Shown here: positions 35,140-44,551 of the stretch, one piece after another
How the letters are laid out: each line of letters starts with the position of its first letter
Position numbering within the stretch: the first letter of the stretch is position 1
Assembly (NCBI RefSeq): GCF_000350165.1
Contig: NZ_CAUI01000021.1
Location: 186,001-250,000, forward strand
DNA from: Halanaerobium saccharolyticum subsp. saccharolyticum DSM 6643
GTDB lineage: Bacteria > Bacillota > Halanaerobiia > Halanaerobiales > Halanaerobiaceae
DNA length: 64,000 nucleotides
Direction of reading: 5' to 3'
Notes under the pieces: model-generated
Database searches by the model: none
Told to the model about the DNA's origin: nothing
What the model saw: the letters and a program-made list of their open reading frames with translations, nothing else
Program-made: the position numbers and the translations under genes

Positions 35140-36771
35140 ATGAATAAAAATAGAAAATGGTGGAAAGAAGCTGTAGTATATCAAATATATCCTCGTAGTT
35201 TTAAGGATAGTAATAATGATGGAATTGGAGATTTAAATGGTATAACTGAAAAGTTAGATTATCTTAAAAATTTAGGAATAGATGTTATTTGGTTAAGTCC
35301 AATTTATCAATCACCTAATGATGATAATGGATATGATATTTCTAATTATTATAGTATTATGGAAGAATTTGGTACAATGGATGATTTTAATAATTTGTTA
35401 GAAAAAATACATAAAAAAAACATGAAATTAATTATGGATTTAGTAATTAACCATACATCAGATGAACATCCCTGGTTTAAGGAATCATCTAAAAGTAAAA
35501 ACAATAAATATTCAGATTATTACATTTGGAGAGATCCAGTAGATGGAGAACCTCCAAACAATTGGGAATCAAGATTTAGCGGATCTGCTTGGACGTATTG
35601 TGAATCAAGAGGTCAGTATTATTTACATTTATTCTCCAAAAAACAGCCTGATCTTAATTGGAAAAACGAAAAAGTGAAAACCGATATCTTTAAAATGGTA
35701 GATTGGTGGTTAAATAAAGGGATTGATGGTTTTAGAATGGATGTGATTAATTTTATAGCAAAAGAACAAGGCCTTCCTGATAGTAAAAGACCAGATAGTC
35801 CAGAAAAATGGAGTAGTTTACCCAAAAGTCATAAGATATTAAATGAATTAAAAAATGAAGTGATAAGTAAATATGATGTAATGACAGTTGGAGAAACTCC
35901 ATTTGTAACTCCTGAAGATGGTCATAAATATGTTAATGAAAATAGAAATGAATTGGATATGATATTTCATTTTGAACATGTTAATTTAGACAATTATGAT
36001 GGTAAAAATTTTTTAAAGTTTAAAGATATTCAATCTAAATGGTATAAAGTACAGGAACAAGGTGGATGGTTAAGCCAATATTTTGCTAATCATGATCAAC
36101 CCCGTCCAATTTCCAAATTTTTCAATGATGAAGAATATCGCGAAGAATCAGCACAACTAATTGCAATGATGTTGTTAACACTTCCTGGCACACCATATAT
36201 TTATCAGGGGGAAGAAATAGGAATGATAAATGTGGGGTTTAATTCTATTGAGGAGTATAATGATATTAGAACCATCAATAAGTATTATGATATGCTGAAT
36301 AAAAATTTGGCTGAGGAAGACTTTTTTGATAAATTAAAGGAAAAAAGCAGAGATAATGCACGGACACCAATGCAGTGGTCAGATCAAACACATGCTGGGT
36401 TTACTAATGGAGAACCATGGTTAAAAGTTAATTCCAATTACAAAATTATTAATGTAAAACGCAGTATAAATAATCCAAATTCTGTATGCAATTTTTATAA
36501 AGAATTAATTTATTTTAGAAAAAATAATAAGGATCTAATATATAGTGATTACAAAGATTTACTTAAAAAAGATAAAGAGGTGTACTATTTCAAGAGAAGC
36601 TCTAATAAAAATGTTTATTATATAATATTGAATTTTACTGGGAATTTAATTGATTTAAGGAAAAAGAAGATAAAGTTAGATCTAAATAAATTAGAATTAT
36701 GCAATTATAATAATTATGATTGTAAAAAGTTGCAGCCTTATGAAGCTCGATTGTATATCTCTAAAACATAG
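35140..36771 (+). CDS. GH13 oligo-1,6-glucosidase-type alpha-glucosidase
   Basis: The second GH13 glucosidase of the operon, 543 residues. It starts at ATG 35140 with SD AAGGAGGA overlapping the permease stop; longer in-frame readings into the permease are not supported. Catalytic residues are Asp201 (GFRMDVINF), Glu252 (TVGETP) and Asp319 (ANHDQPRP). The residue after the nucleophile is Val202, the hallmark of alpha-1,6-cleaving family members such as Bacillus oligo-1,6-glucosidase. The paralogue at 30.2 kb has Ala. The long KEQGLPDSKRPDS insertion after the nucleophile is also typical of this type. Together they should hydrolyse mixed-linkage alpha-glucosides. Confidence 0.94.
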   Translation: MNKNRKWWKEAVVYQIYPRSFKDSNNDGIGDLNGITEKLDYLKNLGIDVIWLSPIYQSPNDDNGYDISNYYSIMEEFGTMDDFNNLLEKIHKKNMKLIMDLVINHTSDEHPWFKESSKSKNNKYSDYYIWRDPVDGEPPNNWESRFSGSAWTYCESRGQYYLHLFSKKQPDLNWKNEKVKTDIFKMVDWWLNKGIDGFRMDVINFIAKEQGLPDSKRPDSPEKWSSLPKSHKILNELKNEVISKYDVMTVGETPFVTPEDGHKYVNENRNELDMIFHFEHVNLDNYDGKNFLKFKDIQSKWYKVQEQGGWLSQYFANHDQPRPISKFFNDEEYREESAQLIAMMLLTLPGTPYIYQGEEIGMINVGFNSIEEYNDIRTINKYYDMLNKNLAEEDFFDKLKEKSRDNARTPMQWSDQTHAGFTNGEPWLKVNSNYKIINVKRSINNPNSVCNFYKELIYFRKNNKDLIYSDYKDLLKKDKEVYYFKRSSNKNVYYIILNFTGNLIDLRKKKIKLDLNKLELCNYNNYDCKKLQPYEARLYISKT

Positions 36772-36792
36772 TTATAAATAGGAGTTGTTTAT

Positions 36793-38511
36793 ATGCTTAG
36801 AAGTCAAAAAATAAGAAAACAAGGTGCAGAAATTGATGCACTACGGATGGGAATGGACTGGAAAGCAGAAGATCTAGATAAAATGCAGATTGTAATAGCC
36901 AATACTTATGGTAATGGTCATCCGGGAAGTTTTCATTTGGATAAATATGTTTCATTGTTAAAAAATGAATTAAAAGATATCGATGTAATGGGGAGCAGAA
37001 TGACAACCTCAGATATTTGTGATGGGATTGCTCAGGGTCATGATGGAATGAATTATTCTCTGGTTTCTAGAGAAATGATAGCCAACATGGTTGAAATTCA
37101 GGCAATGGCAGCTCCTTATGATGGAATAGCACTATTTTCCAGCTGTGATAAATCTGTGCCTGCACATCTAATGTCAATTATGCGCCTTGATCTACCTGCA
37201 GTTCATATTCCAGGAGGATCAATGGCACCAGGTCCGGATGGTTTAACCCTGGAAATGATAGGAACCTATTCTGCAAAACTGCAGCGGGGTGAGATTACAG
37301 AAGATAAATTTAAAGAATATCAACATTCAGCCTGTCCCAGTTGTGGAGCCTGTCAGTTTATGGGGACAGCATCTACAATGCAGCTGATGGCGGAAGCACT
37401 CGGTTTAGCTTTACCGGGAGCAGCTTTAATTCCTTCAACCAGTCCAGCTCTGGCAGAGATGACAAAAGAAGCAGGCCATTATTTAGTAGATTTAGTCAAA
37501 AAAGGACTTAAACCTTCTGATATTATTACACGCAAATCATTTGAAAATGCAATGATGATTCATGCAGCAATCGGTGGCTCTACCAATGCTCTTTTACATA
37601 TTCCAGCAATTGCACATGAGTTTGGAATTGAAATTGAGCTGGATGAGTTTGACGAGATACACCGCAAGATTCCTTTTATTGCCAATATTAAAACCAGTGG
37701 CAAGTATCCAACCCATTATTTTTGGTATGCAGGTGGACTGCCGGCAGTAATGAAGGAGCTTAAGGATTATCTTCACATAGATCAGCTGACTATCACCGGT
37801 AAGACTCTAGGAGAAAATCTGGCTGAACTAGAAAGTTACAGCTATTTAGAATACATGTCATCTGAGGCTCCAGCCAATTTACCGGATGATGTAATTTTTC
37901 CGGCTGCTGAGCCAATTAATGATGAGGGTTCTCTAGCAGTGCTCAAGGGGAATCTGGCACCAATGGGAGCAGTTGTCAAACATTCTGCTGTTGAGCAGGA
38001 AATGCATAAATTTAAAGGAAAGATCAAAGCTTTTGATACAGAAGAGAAGGCTATGGAAGCAGTGCTTTCAGGTGATATAGTTTCCGGTGATGCAGTGATT
38101 ATTCGTTATGAAGGCCCAAAAGGAAGTGGAATGCCGGAAATGTTTTATACCAGTGAGGCAATAGCTTCTGATGAAGTTTTAAATACTTCTACTGCGCTGA
38201 TTACAGATGGACGTTATTCAGGGGCTACACGTGGTCCGGCAATCGGTCATGTTTCCCCAGAAGCGATAGATGGTGGGCCAATTGCTCTGATTGAAGATGG
38301 AGATTTGATTGAGATTGATATTCCAGAACGCAAATTGAATATTATCGGTATTGCCGGTGAAGAAAAATCGGCAGCAGAAATTGAAGCTGTGCTGTCTCGA
38401 AGAAAAGAAAAATGGGTCAAACCAGAATTCAAATTTAATAGTGGAACTCTGGGGCTTTATGTCCGCCATGCTGTTTCGGCTGCTAAAGGTGCTTATATTG
38501 GTATGGATTAA
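36793..38511 (+). CDS. IlvD/Edd family dehydratase (dihydroxy-acid or sugar-acid dehydratase)
   Basis: An iron-sulfur dehydratase of 572 residues, starting at ATG 36793. Cluster-ligand regions are SSCDKSVPAHLM near residue 115 and SACPSCGACQFMGTASTMQ near 180. GGSTNALLHIPAIA and the C-terminal TDGRYSGATRGPAIGHVSPEA are conserved family blocks. IlvD (branched-chain amino acids), Edd (6-phosphogluconate) and sugar-acid dehydratases share this fold. The CPSCGACQFMGTAS form, and the placement after sugar genes rather than with ilv genes, favour a sugar-acid substrate. It follows the second glucosidase by 21 bp and precedes a GldA-like dehydrogenase. Substrate is unproven. Confidence 0.88.
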   Translation: MLRSQKIRKQGAEIDALRMGMDWKAEDLDKMQIVIANTYGNGHPGSFHLDKYVSLLKNELKDIDVMGSRMTTSDICDGIAQGHDGMNYSLVSREMIANMVEIQAMAAPYDGIALFSSCDKSVPAHLMSIMRLDLPAVHIPGGSMAPGPDGLTLEMIGTYSAKLQRGEITEDKFKEYQHSACPSCGACQFMGTASTMQLMAEALGLALPGAALIPSTSPALAEMTKEAGHYLVDLVKKGLKPSDIITRKSFENAMMIHAAIGGSTNALLHIPAIAHEFGIEIELDEFDEIHRKIPFIANIKTSGKYPTHYFWYAGGLPAVMKELKDYLHIDQLTITGKTLGENLAELESYSYLEYMSSEAPANLPDDVIFPAAEPINDEGSLAVLKGNLAPMGAVVKHSAVEQEMHKFKGKIKAFDTEEKAMEAVLSGDIVSGDAVIIRYEGPKGSGMPEMFYTSEAIASDEVLNTSTALITDGRYSGATRGPAIGHVSPEAIDGGPIALIEDGDLIEIDIPERKLNIIGIAGEEKSAAEIEAVLSRRKEKWVKPEFKFNSGTLGLYVRHAVSAAKGAYIGMD

Positions 38512-38589
38512 TCTTAAAATTATGAGTTTAGTAAAGCTTTCTGTAGTACAATTAGTTATATATAAATAATTTTTATATGAGGTGAAAAA

Positions 38590-39720
38590 ATGGCTAAAAA
38601 AGTTAAGTTAGATCCCCAGAGAGCATATTTGCAGGCTGCACCGGCCCAGTATGTAAATGAAAAAGGGATTCTCAAAAAAGCTGGGGCCTATGTTAGTGAA
38701 TGGGGAGAAAGAGTTTTAATCAGTGGAGGTGTGAGAGCACTTAAAGCTGCAGAAAAGGATTTAACTGAATCTTTAGATCAGCACGGTATTTACTGGCAAA
38801 AAAATATTTTTAAGGGTGAGGTTTCACAATCAAATATTGATTTGATAAAAGAAGAGGCAGAAAAGATGAAGGCTGATCTAATTATCGGTGTTGGTGGTGG
38901 AAAAGCGATTGATACTGCCAAAGCAGCTGCCGAAGATCTGAGACTGCCTGTGTCAGCAGTTCCAACAATTGCAGCCACCTGTGCTGCCGGCTCAGCTTTT
39001 GCTGTAGTTTATACTGAAGACGGTCAGTTTGAAAGAGATTATTTTATGACTCAGAACCCTCGTCTGGTAATGGTTGATCCTCAAATTATTGCTGAGGCAC
39101 CTGCTAAATATTTAAAATCTGGAATTTTAGATTCATTGGCTAAATGGTATGAGGGTCAAGCAGTGGCAAGTGGAATAGATAATACCAGCCTGGAAACAGT
39201 TGTAGCTATGAACTTAGCTGAGATTTTATATTATAAGATGAGAAATGAAGCTATTAAGGCTGTTAAGCAGTGTGAAAATAATGAGCTTGGGTTGGAGTTA
39301 AAAGAAGTTATTGATTTAAATATCTACCTGACCACAATTATTCAGAGTCTCGGCCAGAACACTTCTCGAGGAGCAGCGGCCCACGCTATCCACAATGGGA
39401 TGACTGCTTTAGCAGAATCACATGAACTTTTACATGGCCTAAAAGTTGGCTATGGGATTATAGTTCAGCTCTACTTAGAAGAAAAGCCACAGGACTATAT
39501 AGATGATGTGATAAACTATTTCAATCAGCTTGGTTTGATTCCCTCTTTTAAAGGGCTTGGACTTTCTTTGACAGAGGAAAATATGAAGAAAACAGCATCT
39601 AAATCAGTTAATGATACAGTTATGTTAAAAATGCCGATGAAGGTAACCGAAACAATGATTGTTGAGGCAATGAAAAGAGCAGAAGCAAAAGTTAATTATT
39701 TTGAATTAAAAGGTGAATAA
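38590..39720 (+). CDS. Glycerol-dehydrogenase-like alcohol dehydrogenase (GldA family)
   Basis: A 376-residue NAD-dependent dehydrogenase of the iron/zinc-containing family. The nucleotide-binding motif is IIGVGGGKAIDTAKAAA near residue 99, and metal-ligand regions are KSGILDSLAKWYEG and AHAIHNGMTALAESHELLHG (two His). It resembles GldA, but its place directly after the IlvD/Edd-type dehydratase suggests it may reduce or oxidise a keto-sugar acid or a related compound. The start is ATG 38590 with SD GAGGTG. The 78-bp gap from the dehydratase has no terminator, so it is probably the last gene of the operon. Confidence 0.87.
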   Translation: MAKKVKLDPQRAYLQAAPAQYVNEKGILKKAGAYVSEWGERVLISGGVRALKAAEKDLTESLDQHGIYWQKNIFKGEVSQSNIDLIKEEAEKMKADLIIGVGGGKAIDTAKAAAEDLRLPVSAVPTIAATCAAGSAFAVVYTEDGQFERDYFMTQNPRLVMVDPQIIAEAPAKYLKSGILDSLAKWYEGQAVASGIDNTSLETVVAMNLAEILYYKMRNEAIKAVKQCENNELGLELKEVIDLNIYLTTIIQSLGQNTSRGAAAHAIHNGMTALAESHELLHGLKVGYGIIVQLYLEEKPQDYIDDVINYFNQLGLIPSFKGLGLSLTEENMKKTASKSVNDTVMLKMPMKVTETMIVEAMKRAEAKVNYFELKGE

Positions 39721-39771
39721 AAATTAGTCATTTAAAAATAAATATAAAAAAATAACGCTATAAATTTATAT

Positions 39772-39832
39772 AATCTCCTGCTGGTAGATAGATTAAATAA
39801 CAAAATCTGTCTATCAAAAAGGAGATTTATTT
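39772..39832 (+). terminator. Terminator-like nested hairpin after the GldA-like gene
   Basis: AATCTCC (39772-39778) pairs with GGAGATT (39821-39827), enclosing a second stem of TAGATAGATT-type arms, with T-rich sequence after. The gene-free interval 39721-40077 (357 bp) also contains the promoter at 39921 and a second SD-like GGAGGTGG near 39995 with no useful frame. Confidence 0.6.
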
Positions 39833-39919
39833 ATCTAATAGACTTTAATAAATTTATTTAAATTATAGCTTGGATTATCCATAATTTTCGAAATAATCTT
39901 TTAATTTTCATCTGATATG

Positions 39920-39928
39920 ATATAATAA
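39920..39928 (+). promoter_or_regulatory. Extended -10 promoter of the 40-kb sugar transporter operon
   Basis: TGA-TATAAT (39920-39928) is an extended -10 element with only a weak, T-rich -35 about 17 nt upstream. The transcript would have a leader of about 140 nt before the binding-protein ATG. Confidence 0.5.
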
Positions 39929-40077
39929 TATTGAAGTGAGTTTTTGTAAATCTATATCTTGTTTAGCTAAATTATCAAATTAAATAATAAATACGGAGGT
40001 GGTAAGTTCATTTAAATATAATTTTACGATTTAAACATTTATTGAAGTCTGAATAAAAAAATAAGGAGGACAAAAAA

Positions 40078-41337
40078 ATGTTATTTAAAAAGAGAATGTT
40101 GTTAAGTGTATTATTAGTGGTGGCTTTGCTTTTTGTCTCAAGTTTTTCAGTTATGGCTCAAGATGAGGAAGTTGAAATTTTTAGTTGGTGGACCGGTGGT
40201 GGAGAAGAAGAAGGTCTAAATGCTCTAATTGAACTTTTCAATGAAGAATATCCTGATGTTGAAGTTATTAATGCTACAGTTGCTGGTGGTGCAGGTTCTA
40301 ATGCTAAAGCTGTACTTAAAACCAGAATGGTTGGGGGAAATCCTCCAGATTCATTCCAGGTACACGGGGGTGCAGAGTTAGTTGATACCTATGTTGAAAC
40401 TGGAATGATGCAGCCAATTACTGGTCTGCTGGAAGAATGGGGAGTAAAAGACAAATTTAATCAACAAATTTTAGAAATGTCTTCTTATGAAGGCGAATAT
40501 TATTCTATTCCTGTTAATGTTCACCGCTCAAACGCTACATTTTACAATAAAGAAGTACTTGCAGAAAATAATGTTGAACCTCCAACAGATTTAGCTAGCT
40601 TTAAAGATGCTTTAGCTAAATTGGATGAAGCAGGTGTAGTTCCACTTGCTTTAGGTGATACTAATAAATGGCCTGCTGGTCAAGTTTTTGAGACATTATT
40701 AGTAGCAACTCTAGGACCTGATGGATATAATGGTCTTTGGAATGGCGAGACAGCTGCTGATGATCCAGCAATTAGAGAAGCACTTGTACACTTTAAAGAT
40801 CTAATGCAGTATGTTAATGAAGATCACTCTGCTCTTACCTGGCAGGATGCAACACAGATGGTTCACGAAGGTGAAGCAGCATTTAATATTATGGGTGACT
40901 GGGCAGAAGGTTACTTAAAAACATTAGGCTGGACACCAGGTGAAGATTTTGGTTGGATGCCAGTTCCAGGTACAGAAGGTTCTTTTGTAGTTGTAACTGA
41001 TACTTTTGGCCTACCAAAAGGTGCTCCAAATCCTGAAAATGCTAAAAAATGGTTGAAAATAATCGCATCTAAAGAAGGTCAGGATACATTTAATCCAATT
41101 AAAGGTTCAATACCTGCTCGTTTAGATGCTGATAAGAGTAAATATGATCCTTATTTAACAGATACTATGGATGATTTTGCAAATGATACCTTAACACCTT
41201 CTATTGTTCATGGTTCTGCTGCACCAGAAGGCTTTATTACAGCAATGAATGATACAATTAATTCATTTATTACAACTGGTGATGTAGATCAAGCGTTTGA
41301 AAACTTCCAGGCAAATCATGAAGAATATGTGCAGTAA
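40078..41337 (+). CDS. ABC transporter sugar-binding protein
   Basis: A family-1 extracellular solute-binding protein of 419 residues, starting at ATG 40078 with SD AAGGAGG. The signal peptide at 1-27 ends SSFSVMAQ, and no lipobox is visible. The mature start EVEIFSWWTGGGEEEGLNALI, then GGNPPDSFQVHGGAELVDTYV and YSIPVNVHRSNATFYNKEV, are typical of glucose/mannose-type (GtsA-like) binding proteins. It opens a cluster of transporter, Gfo/Idh dehydrogenase, galT and GntR. The nearby galT hints at a galactose-containing substrate, but that is inference only. Confidence 0.9.
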   Translation: MLFKKRMLLSVLLVVALLFVSSFSVMAQDEEVEIFSWWTGGGEEEGLNALIELFNEEYPDVEVINATVAGGAGSNAKAVLKTRMVGGNPPDSFQVHGGAELVDTYVETGMMQPITGLLEEWGVKDKFNQQILEMSSYEGEYYSIPVNVHRSNATFYNKEVLAENNVEPPTDLASFKDALAKLDEAGVVPLALGDTNKWPAGQVFETLLVATLGPDGYNGLWNGETAADDPAIREALVHFKDLMQYVNEDHSALTWQDATQMVHEGEAAFNIMGDWAEGYLKTLGWTPGEDFGWMPVPGTEGSFVVVTDTFGLPKGAPNPENAKKWLKIIASKEGQDTFNPIKGSIPARLDADKSKYDPYLTDTMDDFANDTLTPSIVHGSAAPEGFITAMNDTINSFITTGDVDQAFENFQANHEEYVQ

Positions 41338-41407
41338 CTAAATGTTATTAAATAGTTATTAAAATGTGATATTAATCCAGTAATTATTTAAAGCAAGAAT
41401 TAAAATA

Positions 41408-41440
41408 TCTCCCCTCCTTTAATTTAGTGGGAGGGGAAGA
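41408..41440 (+). terminator. Intra-operon hairpin after the sugar-binding protein gene
   Basis: CCCCTCC (41411-41417) pairs with GGAGGGG (41430-41436), flanked by an additional CT/AG pairing with one bulge. It lies between binding-protein and permease genes, as in the operon at 33.2 kb. Confidence 0.65.
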
Positions 41441-41461
41441 TTTATTTATGGAGTGGTAAAA

Positions 41462-42382
41462 ATGAAAAGAAAACAGAAAGAATCTCTTACTTCACTTGCA
41501 ATTTTATCACCGTCAATTATAACCCTGGCAGTTTTTGTATATGGTTTTATTAGTCGTAGTGTTCAAATTTCAATGCTTGACTGGGATACTTTTTCTGCAT
41601 TTATGAAAAAGGCTCAAGATTATGTGGGCTTAGATAATTATGTAGGTCTGCTGCGGGAATCAAGATTTCAGACAGATCTTTGGAATACTCTTTATTTTAC
41701 TCTCTTTTTTATTCTCGGCTGTCTGGCGATTGGAATCTTATTATCATTAATCTTAAATAATAAACCTAAAGGCGGTTACTTTTTTCAGAACCTTTATCTA
41801 TTTCCGATGGCAATTTCTTTTGTTGTAACAGGTACAGTCTGGCGCTGGATTTTTGCTCCTGGACGTCTGCCCAATAATCCTCAGGGGATCAACCTGCTTT
41901 TTGAGCAGCTTGGATTAAATTCACTGCAGTGGGGATGGTTTACTAGCACTACAAATATTTTAGGTTTTAACATTGCCTTGATTGCAGTTGTTATAGCTGC
42001 TGTCTGGCAGTATTCCGGCTATACAATGGCCATGTGGCTGGCTGGTCTTCGAGGAATTGATCAGCAGTTAATTGAGGCAGCTAGGATTGATGGTGCCAGT
42101 AAGTGGCAGATATTTACTAAAATACTATTTCCAATTCAAAAGCCAATTACTCTTTCGGCGATTATAGTTCTGGCTCATGTTTCACTTAAAGCCTTTGCTT
42201 TAATCTATGCAATGACAGGTAGTGGACCGAATAATGTTACAGATATACCGGCGGTTTATATGTTTGAGGCAACCTTTAGATCCAATCGCTATTCAACAGG
42301 TTCAGCAATTGCGATTGTGCTTCTAATGATGGTTGGACTGCTAATTATTCCATATCTAGTCCACAGCTTTAAGGAGGATTAG
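41462..42382 (+). CDS. ABC transporter permease (CUT1, GtsB-like)
   Basis: A 306-residue sugar permease. ATG 41462 is preferred (SD GGAGTGG at 41450-41456); the in-frame GTG at 41453 falls inside the SD. The first helix is at about residues 11-31. The EAA loop is EAARIDGASKWQIFTKILFPIQ near 203, and SGPNNVTDIPAVYMFEATF is typical of glucose/mannose permeases. It lies 3 bp before the next permease, so the pair is co-translated. No ATPase gene is present. Confidence 0.9.
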   Translation: MKRKQKESLTSLAILSPSIITLAVFVYGFISRSVQISMLDWDTFSAFMKKAQDYVGLDNYVGLLRESRFQTDLWNTLYFTLFFILGCLAIGILLSLILNNKPKGGYFFQNLYLFPMAISFVVTGTVWRWIFAPGRLPNNPQGINLLFEQLGLNSLQWGWFTSTTNILGFNIALIAVVIAAVWQYSGYTMAMWLAGLRGIDQQLIEAARIDGASKWQIFTKILFPIQKPITLSAIIVLAHVSLKAFALIYAMTGSGPNNVTDIPAVYMFEATFRSNRYSTGSAIAIVLLMMVGLLIIPYLVHSFKED

Positions 42383-42385
42383 CCA

Positions 42386-43213
42386 ATGAATAACAAAATG
42401 ACTACACAAGAAAAAGTAATAAGATATGCTATTTTGATTATTTTTGCCTTGTTTTTTCTAACTCCGATGTATGTTCTTTTATCTACGAGTTTAAAAAGTT
42501 TTTCCGAAGTATCAATTAATACTATGTGGCAGTTTCCATCCTCTTTTTCTCTTGCAGGATTTAAAGAGGCTTTTGCTAAGCTGGCTCCAAATGTACTTAA
42601 TAGTTTTTATCTGGTAATTCCAGCTACACTGCTTTCAGCGATTATGGGGTCAATGAATGGTTATGTATTATCTCACTGGAAGTTTAAAGGTTCAGATACT
42701 CTTTTTGCTCTGATTTTATTTGGAATGTTTATTCCATATCAGAGTGTGCTTTTTCCACTGGTACAGTTTATGCAATCAATTGGTCTTTATGGCTCAATCC
42801 CAGGTCTAATTTTAGTTCATGTTGTTTATGGACTGCCGATTACTACCTTGATGTTTAGAAATTATTATCAGGATGTGCCGGATGCACTGACCGAAGCGGC
42901 TAAAGTTGATGGAGCTAATATCTTTAGTATCTATAGACACATCTTTTTCCCAATTTCTATTCCCTCATTTGTAGTTGTTTTTATCTGGCAGTTTACAAAT
43001 ATTTGGAATGAGTTTCTTTTTGCTGTAACCTTAACTGATACTCAAAGTCAGCCGATAACTGTAGCCCTAACTAATCTTGCAGGAAGTCAGGTTGTTGAGT
43101 GGAATGTGCAGATGAGTGGAGCTATTATAACTGCACTGCCAACACTTTTAGTTTACATTATTTTTGGTCGTTACTTTATTAAAGGTATGTTGGCTGGATC
43201 TGTAAAAGGTTAA
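42386..43213 (+). CDS. ABC transporter permease (CUT1, GtsC-like)
   Basis: A MalG-type permease of 275 residues starting at ATG 42386 with SD AAGGAGG overlapping the previous stop. It has six predicted helices. The EAA loop is [22 protein letters not shown] near residue 170, and the family ending is [10 protein letters not shown]. It completes the membrane part of the importer whose binding protein is at 40.1 kb. A hairpin with trailing T follows, separating it from the Gfo/Idh gene. Confidence 0.92.
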   Translation: MNNKMTTQEKVIRYAILIIFALFFLTPMYVLLSTSLKSFSEVSINTMWQFPSSFSLAGFKEAFAKLAPNVLNSFYLVIPATLLSAIMGSMNGYVLSHWKFKGSDTLFALILFGMFIPYQSVLFPLVQFMQSIGLYGSIPGLILVHVVYGLPITTLMFRNYYQDVPDALTEAAKVDGANIFSIYRHIFFPISIPSFVVVFIWQFTNIWNEFLFAVTLTDTQSQPITVALTNLAGSQVVEWNVQMSGAIITALPTLLVYIIFGRYFIKGMLAGSVKG

Positions 43214-43238
43214 ATTTAGAACATATAGAGCTAGGTAT

Positions 43239-43268
43239 ACTCAGTCTGAGATAGGCTGAGTTTTATCT
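43239..43268 (+). terminator. Terminator after the permease pair
   Basis: ACTCAG (43239-43244) pairs with CTGAGT (43256-43261), followed by TTTTATC. The loop is 11 nt, making this modest in strength. Confidence 0.6.
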
Positions 43269-43396
43269 TTATCTCATAATTTAAAAGTAAATAGACAAAG
43301 AGGAAATTAATATTTTTTCAAGAATTAATTATTATGAGCAATAAACAAAAATTAAAATTACGACTTTTAGAATAATATAATAGGAGTGACTAAATA

Positions 43397-44413
43397 ATGA
43401 AAAAAATAAAATGGGGTATTTTAGGTTGTGCAAATATAGCAAGAAAGGCTGTAATTCCTGGTATTTTAGGCGCAGATAACTCTGAACTTTACGCTGTATC
43501 AAGCCGCAGTCGAGATAAGGCTCAAAAATTTGCGGATGACTTTGGAGCGACAGTCTATTATAATGATTATGATAAACTGCTTGCTGATGAAAAAGTTGAA
43601 GCAGTGTATATTCCGCTTCCAAATGGATTACACAAAGAATGGGTAATTAAAGCAGCTGAGGCAGGAAAACATATTTTGTGTGAAAAGCCTCTTTCAGGTA
43701 AGAATAAAAAGGAAGCTGAAGCGATGTTTGCAGCAGCTAAAAAAAATAAGGTAAAACTTATGGAGGCTTTTATGTATCGTTTTCAGCCTTTTGTAATTAG
43801 ATTAAAAGAAATGATTGACCAGGGAATAATAGGTGAAATTAAAGAAATTAAGAGTAATTTTGCTTTTGATATCACCCACCGTAAGGATGATATTCGACTT
43901 AACGCTGATTTAGATGGAGGAGCCTTAAATGATATTGGGTGCTATACAGTAAATGTTTCTCGCTATCTAATGGGAGAAATGCCCAAAAAGGTTGCTAATT
44001 TTTTTCAAAAAAAGACAACAGAAGGAGTAGATTTAAGCGGGAGCGGAACTCTTTACTTTACAGGAGGCCGTTTTGCCAGTGCATATTATAGTATTAACTC
44101 CTACAATGAACAGGACCTTGAAGTTATTGGTACAGAAGGAATTATTCGGATTCCAGAGTTTTTCAGCTGGAAAGAAGATAATTATTTTTTAATAGAAAAA
44201 AATGGAGAAGTAGAAAAAATGTCTGCTGAAACCGGTCCTCAATACCAGTTGGAAGTTGAAGCTTTTGCAGAAGCAGTAATCAACGATAAAGAAGTTCCTT
44301 TAAAAGTAGAGACAGAAACTTATGCGAATCTTGAGGTAATGGATGCAATGCGAAAATCAGCAGCTGAAGAACTTATTGTTAAATTGAGAGATGATTTTCA
44401 CATAAAATCTTGA
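43397..44413 (+). CDS. Gfo/Idh/MocA family NAD(P)-dependent oxidoreductase
   Basis: A cytoplasmic sugar or inositol-type dehydrogenase of 338 residues. The Rossmann motif WGILGCANIARKAVIPGI is at the start. The family signature is LCEKPLSGKNKKEAEAM near residue 95, with the catalytic Lys in EKP. YRFQPFVIRLKEMID and GGALNDIGCYTVNVSRYLMGE are characteristic of the substrate domain. It follows a sugar importer and precedes galT, implying oxidation of an imported sugar or derivative. Substrates in this family cannot be predicted from motifs. The start is ATG 43397 with SD TAGGAG. Confidence 0.92.
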   Translation: MKKIKWGILGCANIARKAVIPGILGADNSELYAVSSRSRDKAQKFADDFGATVYYNDYDKLLADEKVEAVYIPLPNGLHKEWVIKAAEAGKHILCEKPLSGKNKKEAEAMFAAAKKNKVKLMEAFMYRFQPFVIRLKEMIDQGIIGEIKEIKSNFAFDITHRKDDIRLNADLDGGALNDIGCYTVNVSRYLMGEMPKKVANFFQKKTTEGVDLSGSGTLYFTGGRFASAYYSINSYNEQDLEVIGTEGIIRIPEFFSWKEDNYFLIEKNGEVEKMSAETGPQYQLEVEAFAEAVINDKEVPLKVETETYANLEVMDAMRKSAAEELIVKLRDDFHIKS

Positions 44414-44551
44414 TTTTGCTGGATTTTTATCTTCAAATCAAATAGAATATTAATTAAGATATATTTATATAATTTTTAAAAAGCAAAATTATTAAAGCTT
44501 AATTTGATAATTTAGTCAGATTTGATGATGGTTATGACAGGAGGTTAAATT

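Noticed and set aside
39985-40060. SD-like GGAGGTGG about 80 bp before the 40-kb binding-protein gene as the start of a leader ORF
   Set aside because: No start codon at proper spacing gives a sensible frame, and the binding-protein gene has its own perfect SD.
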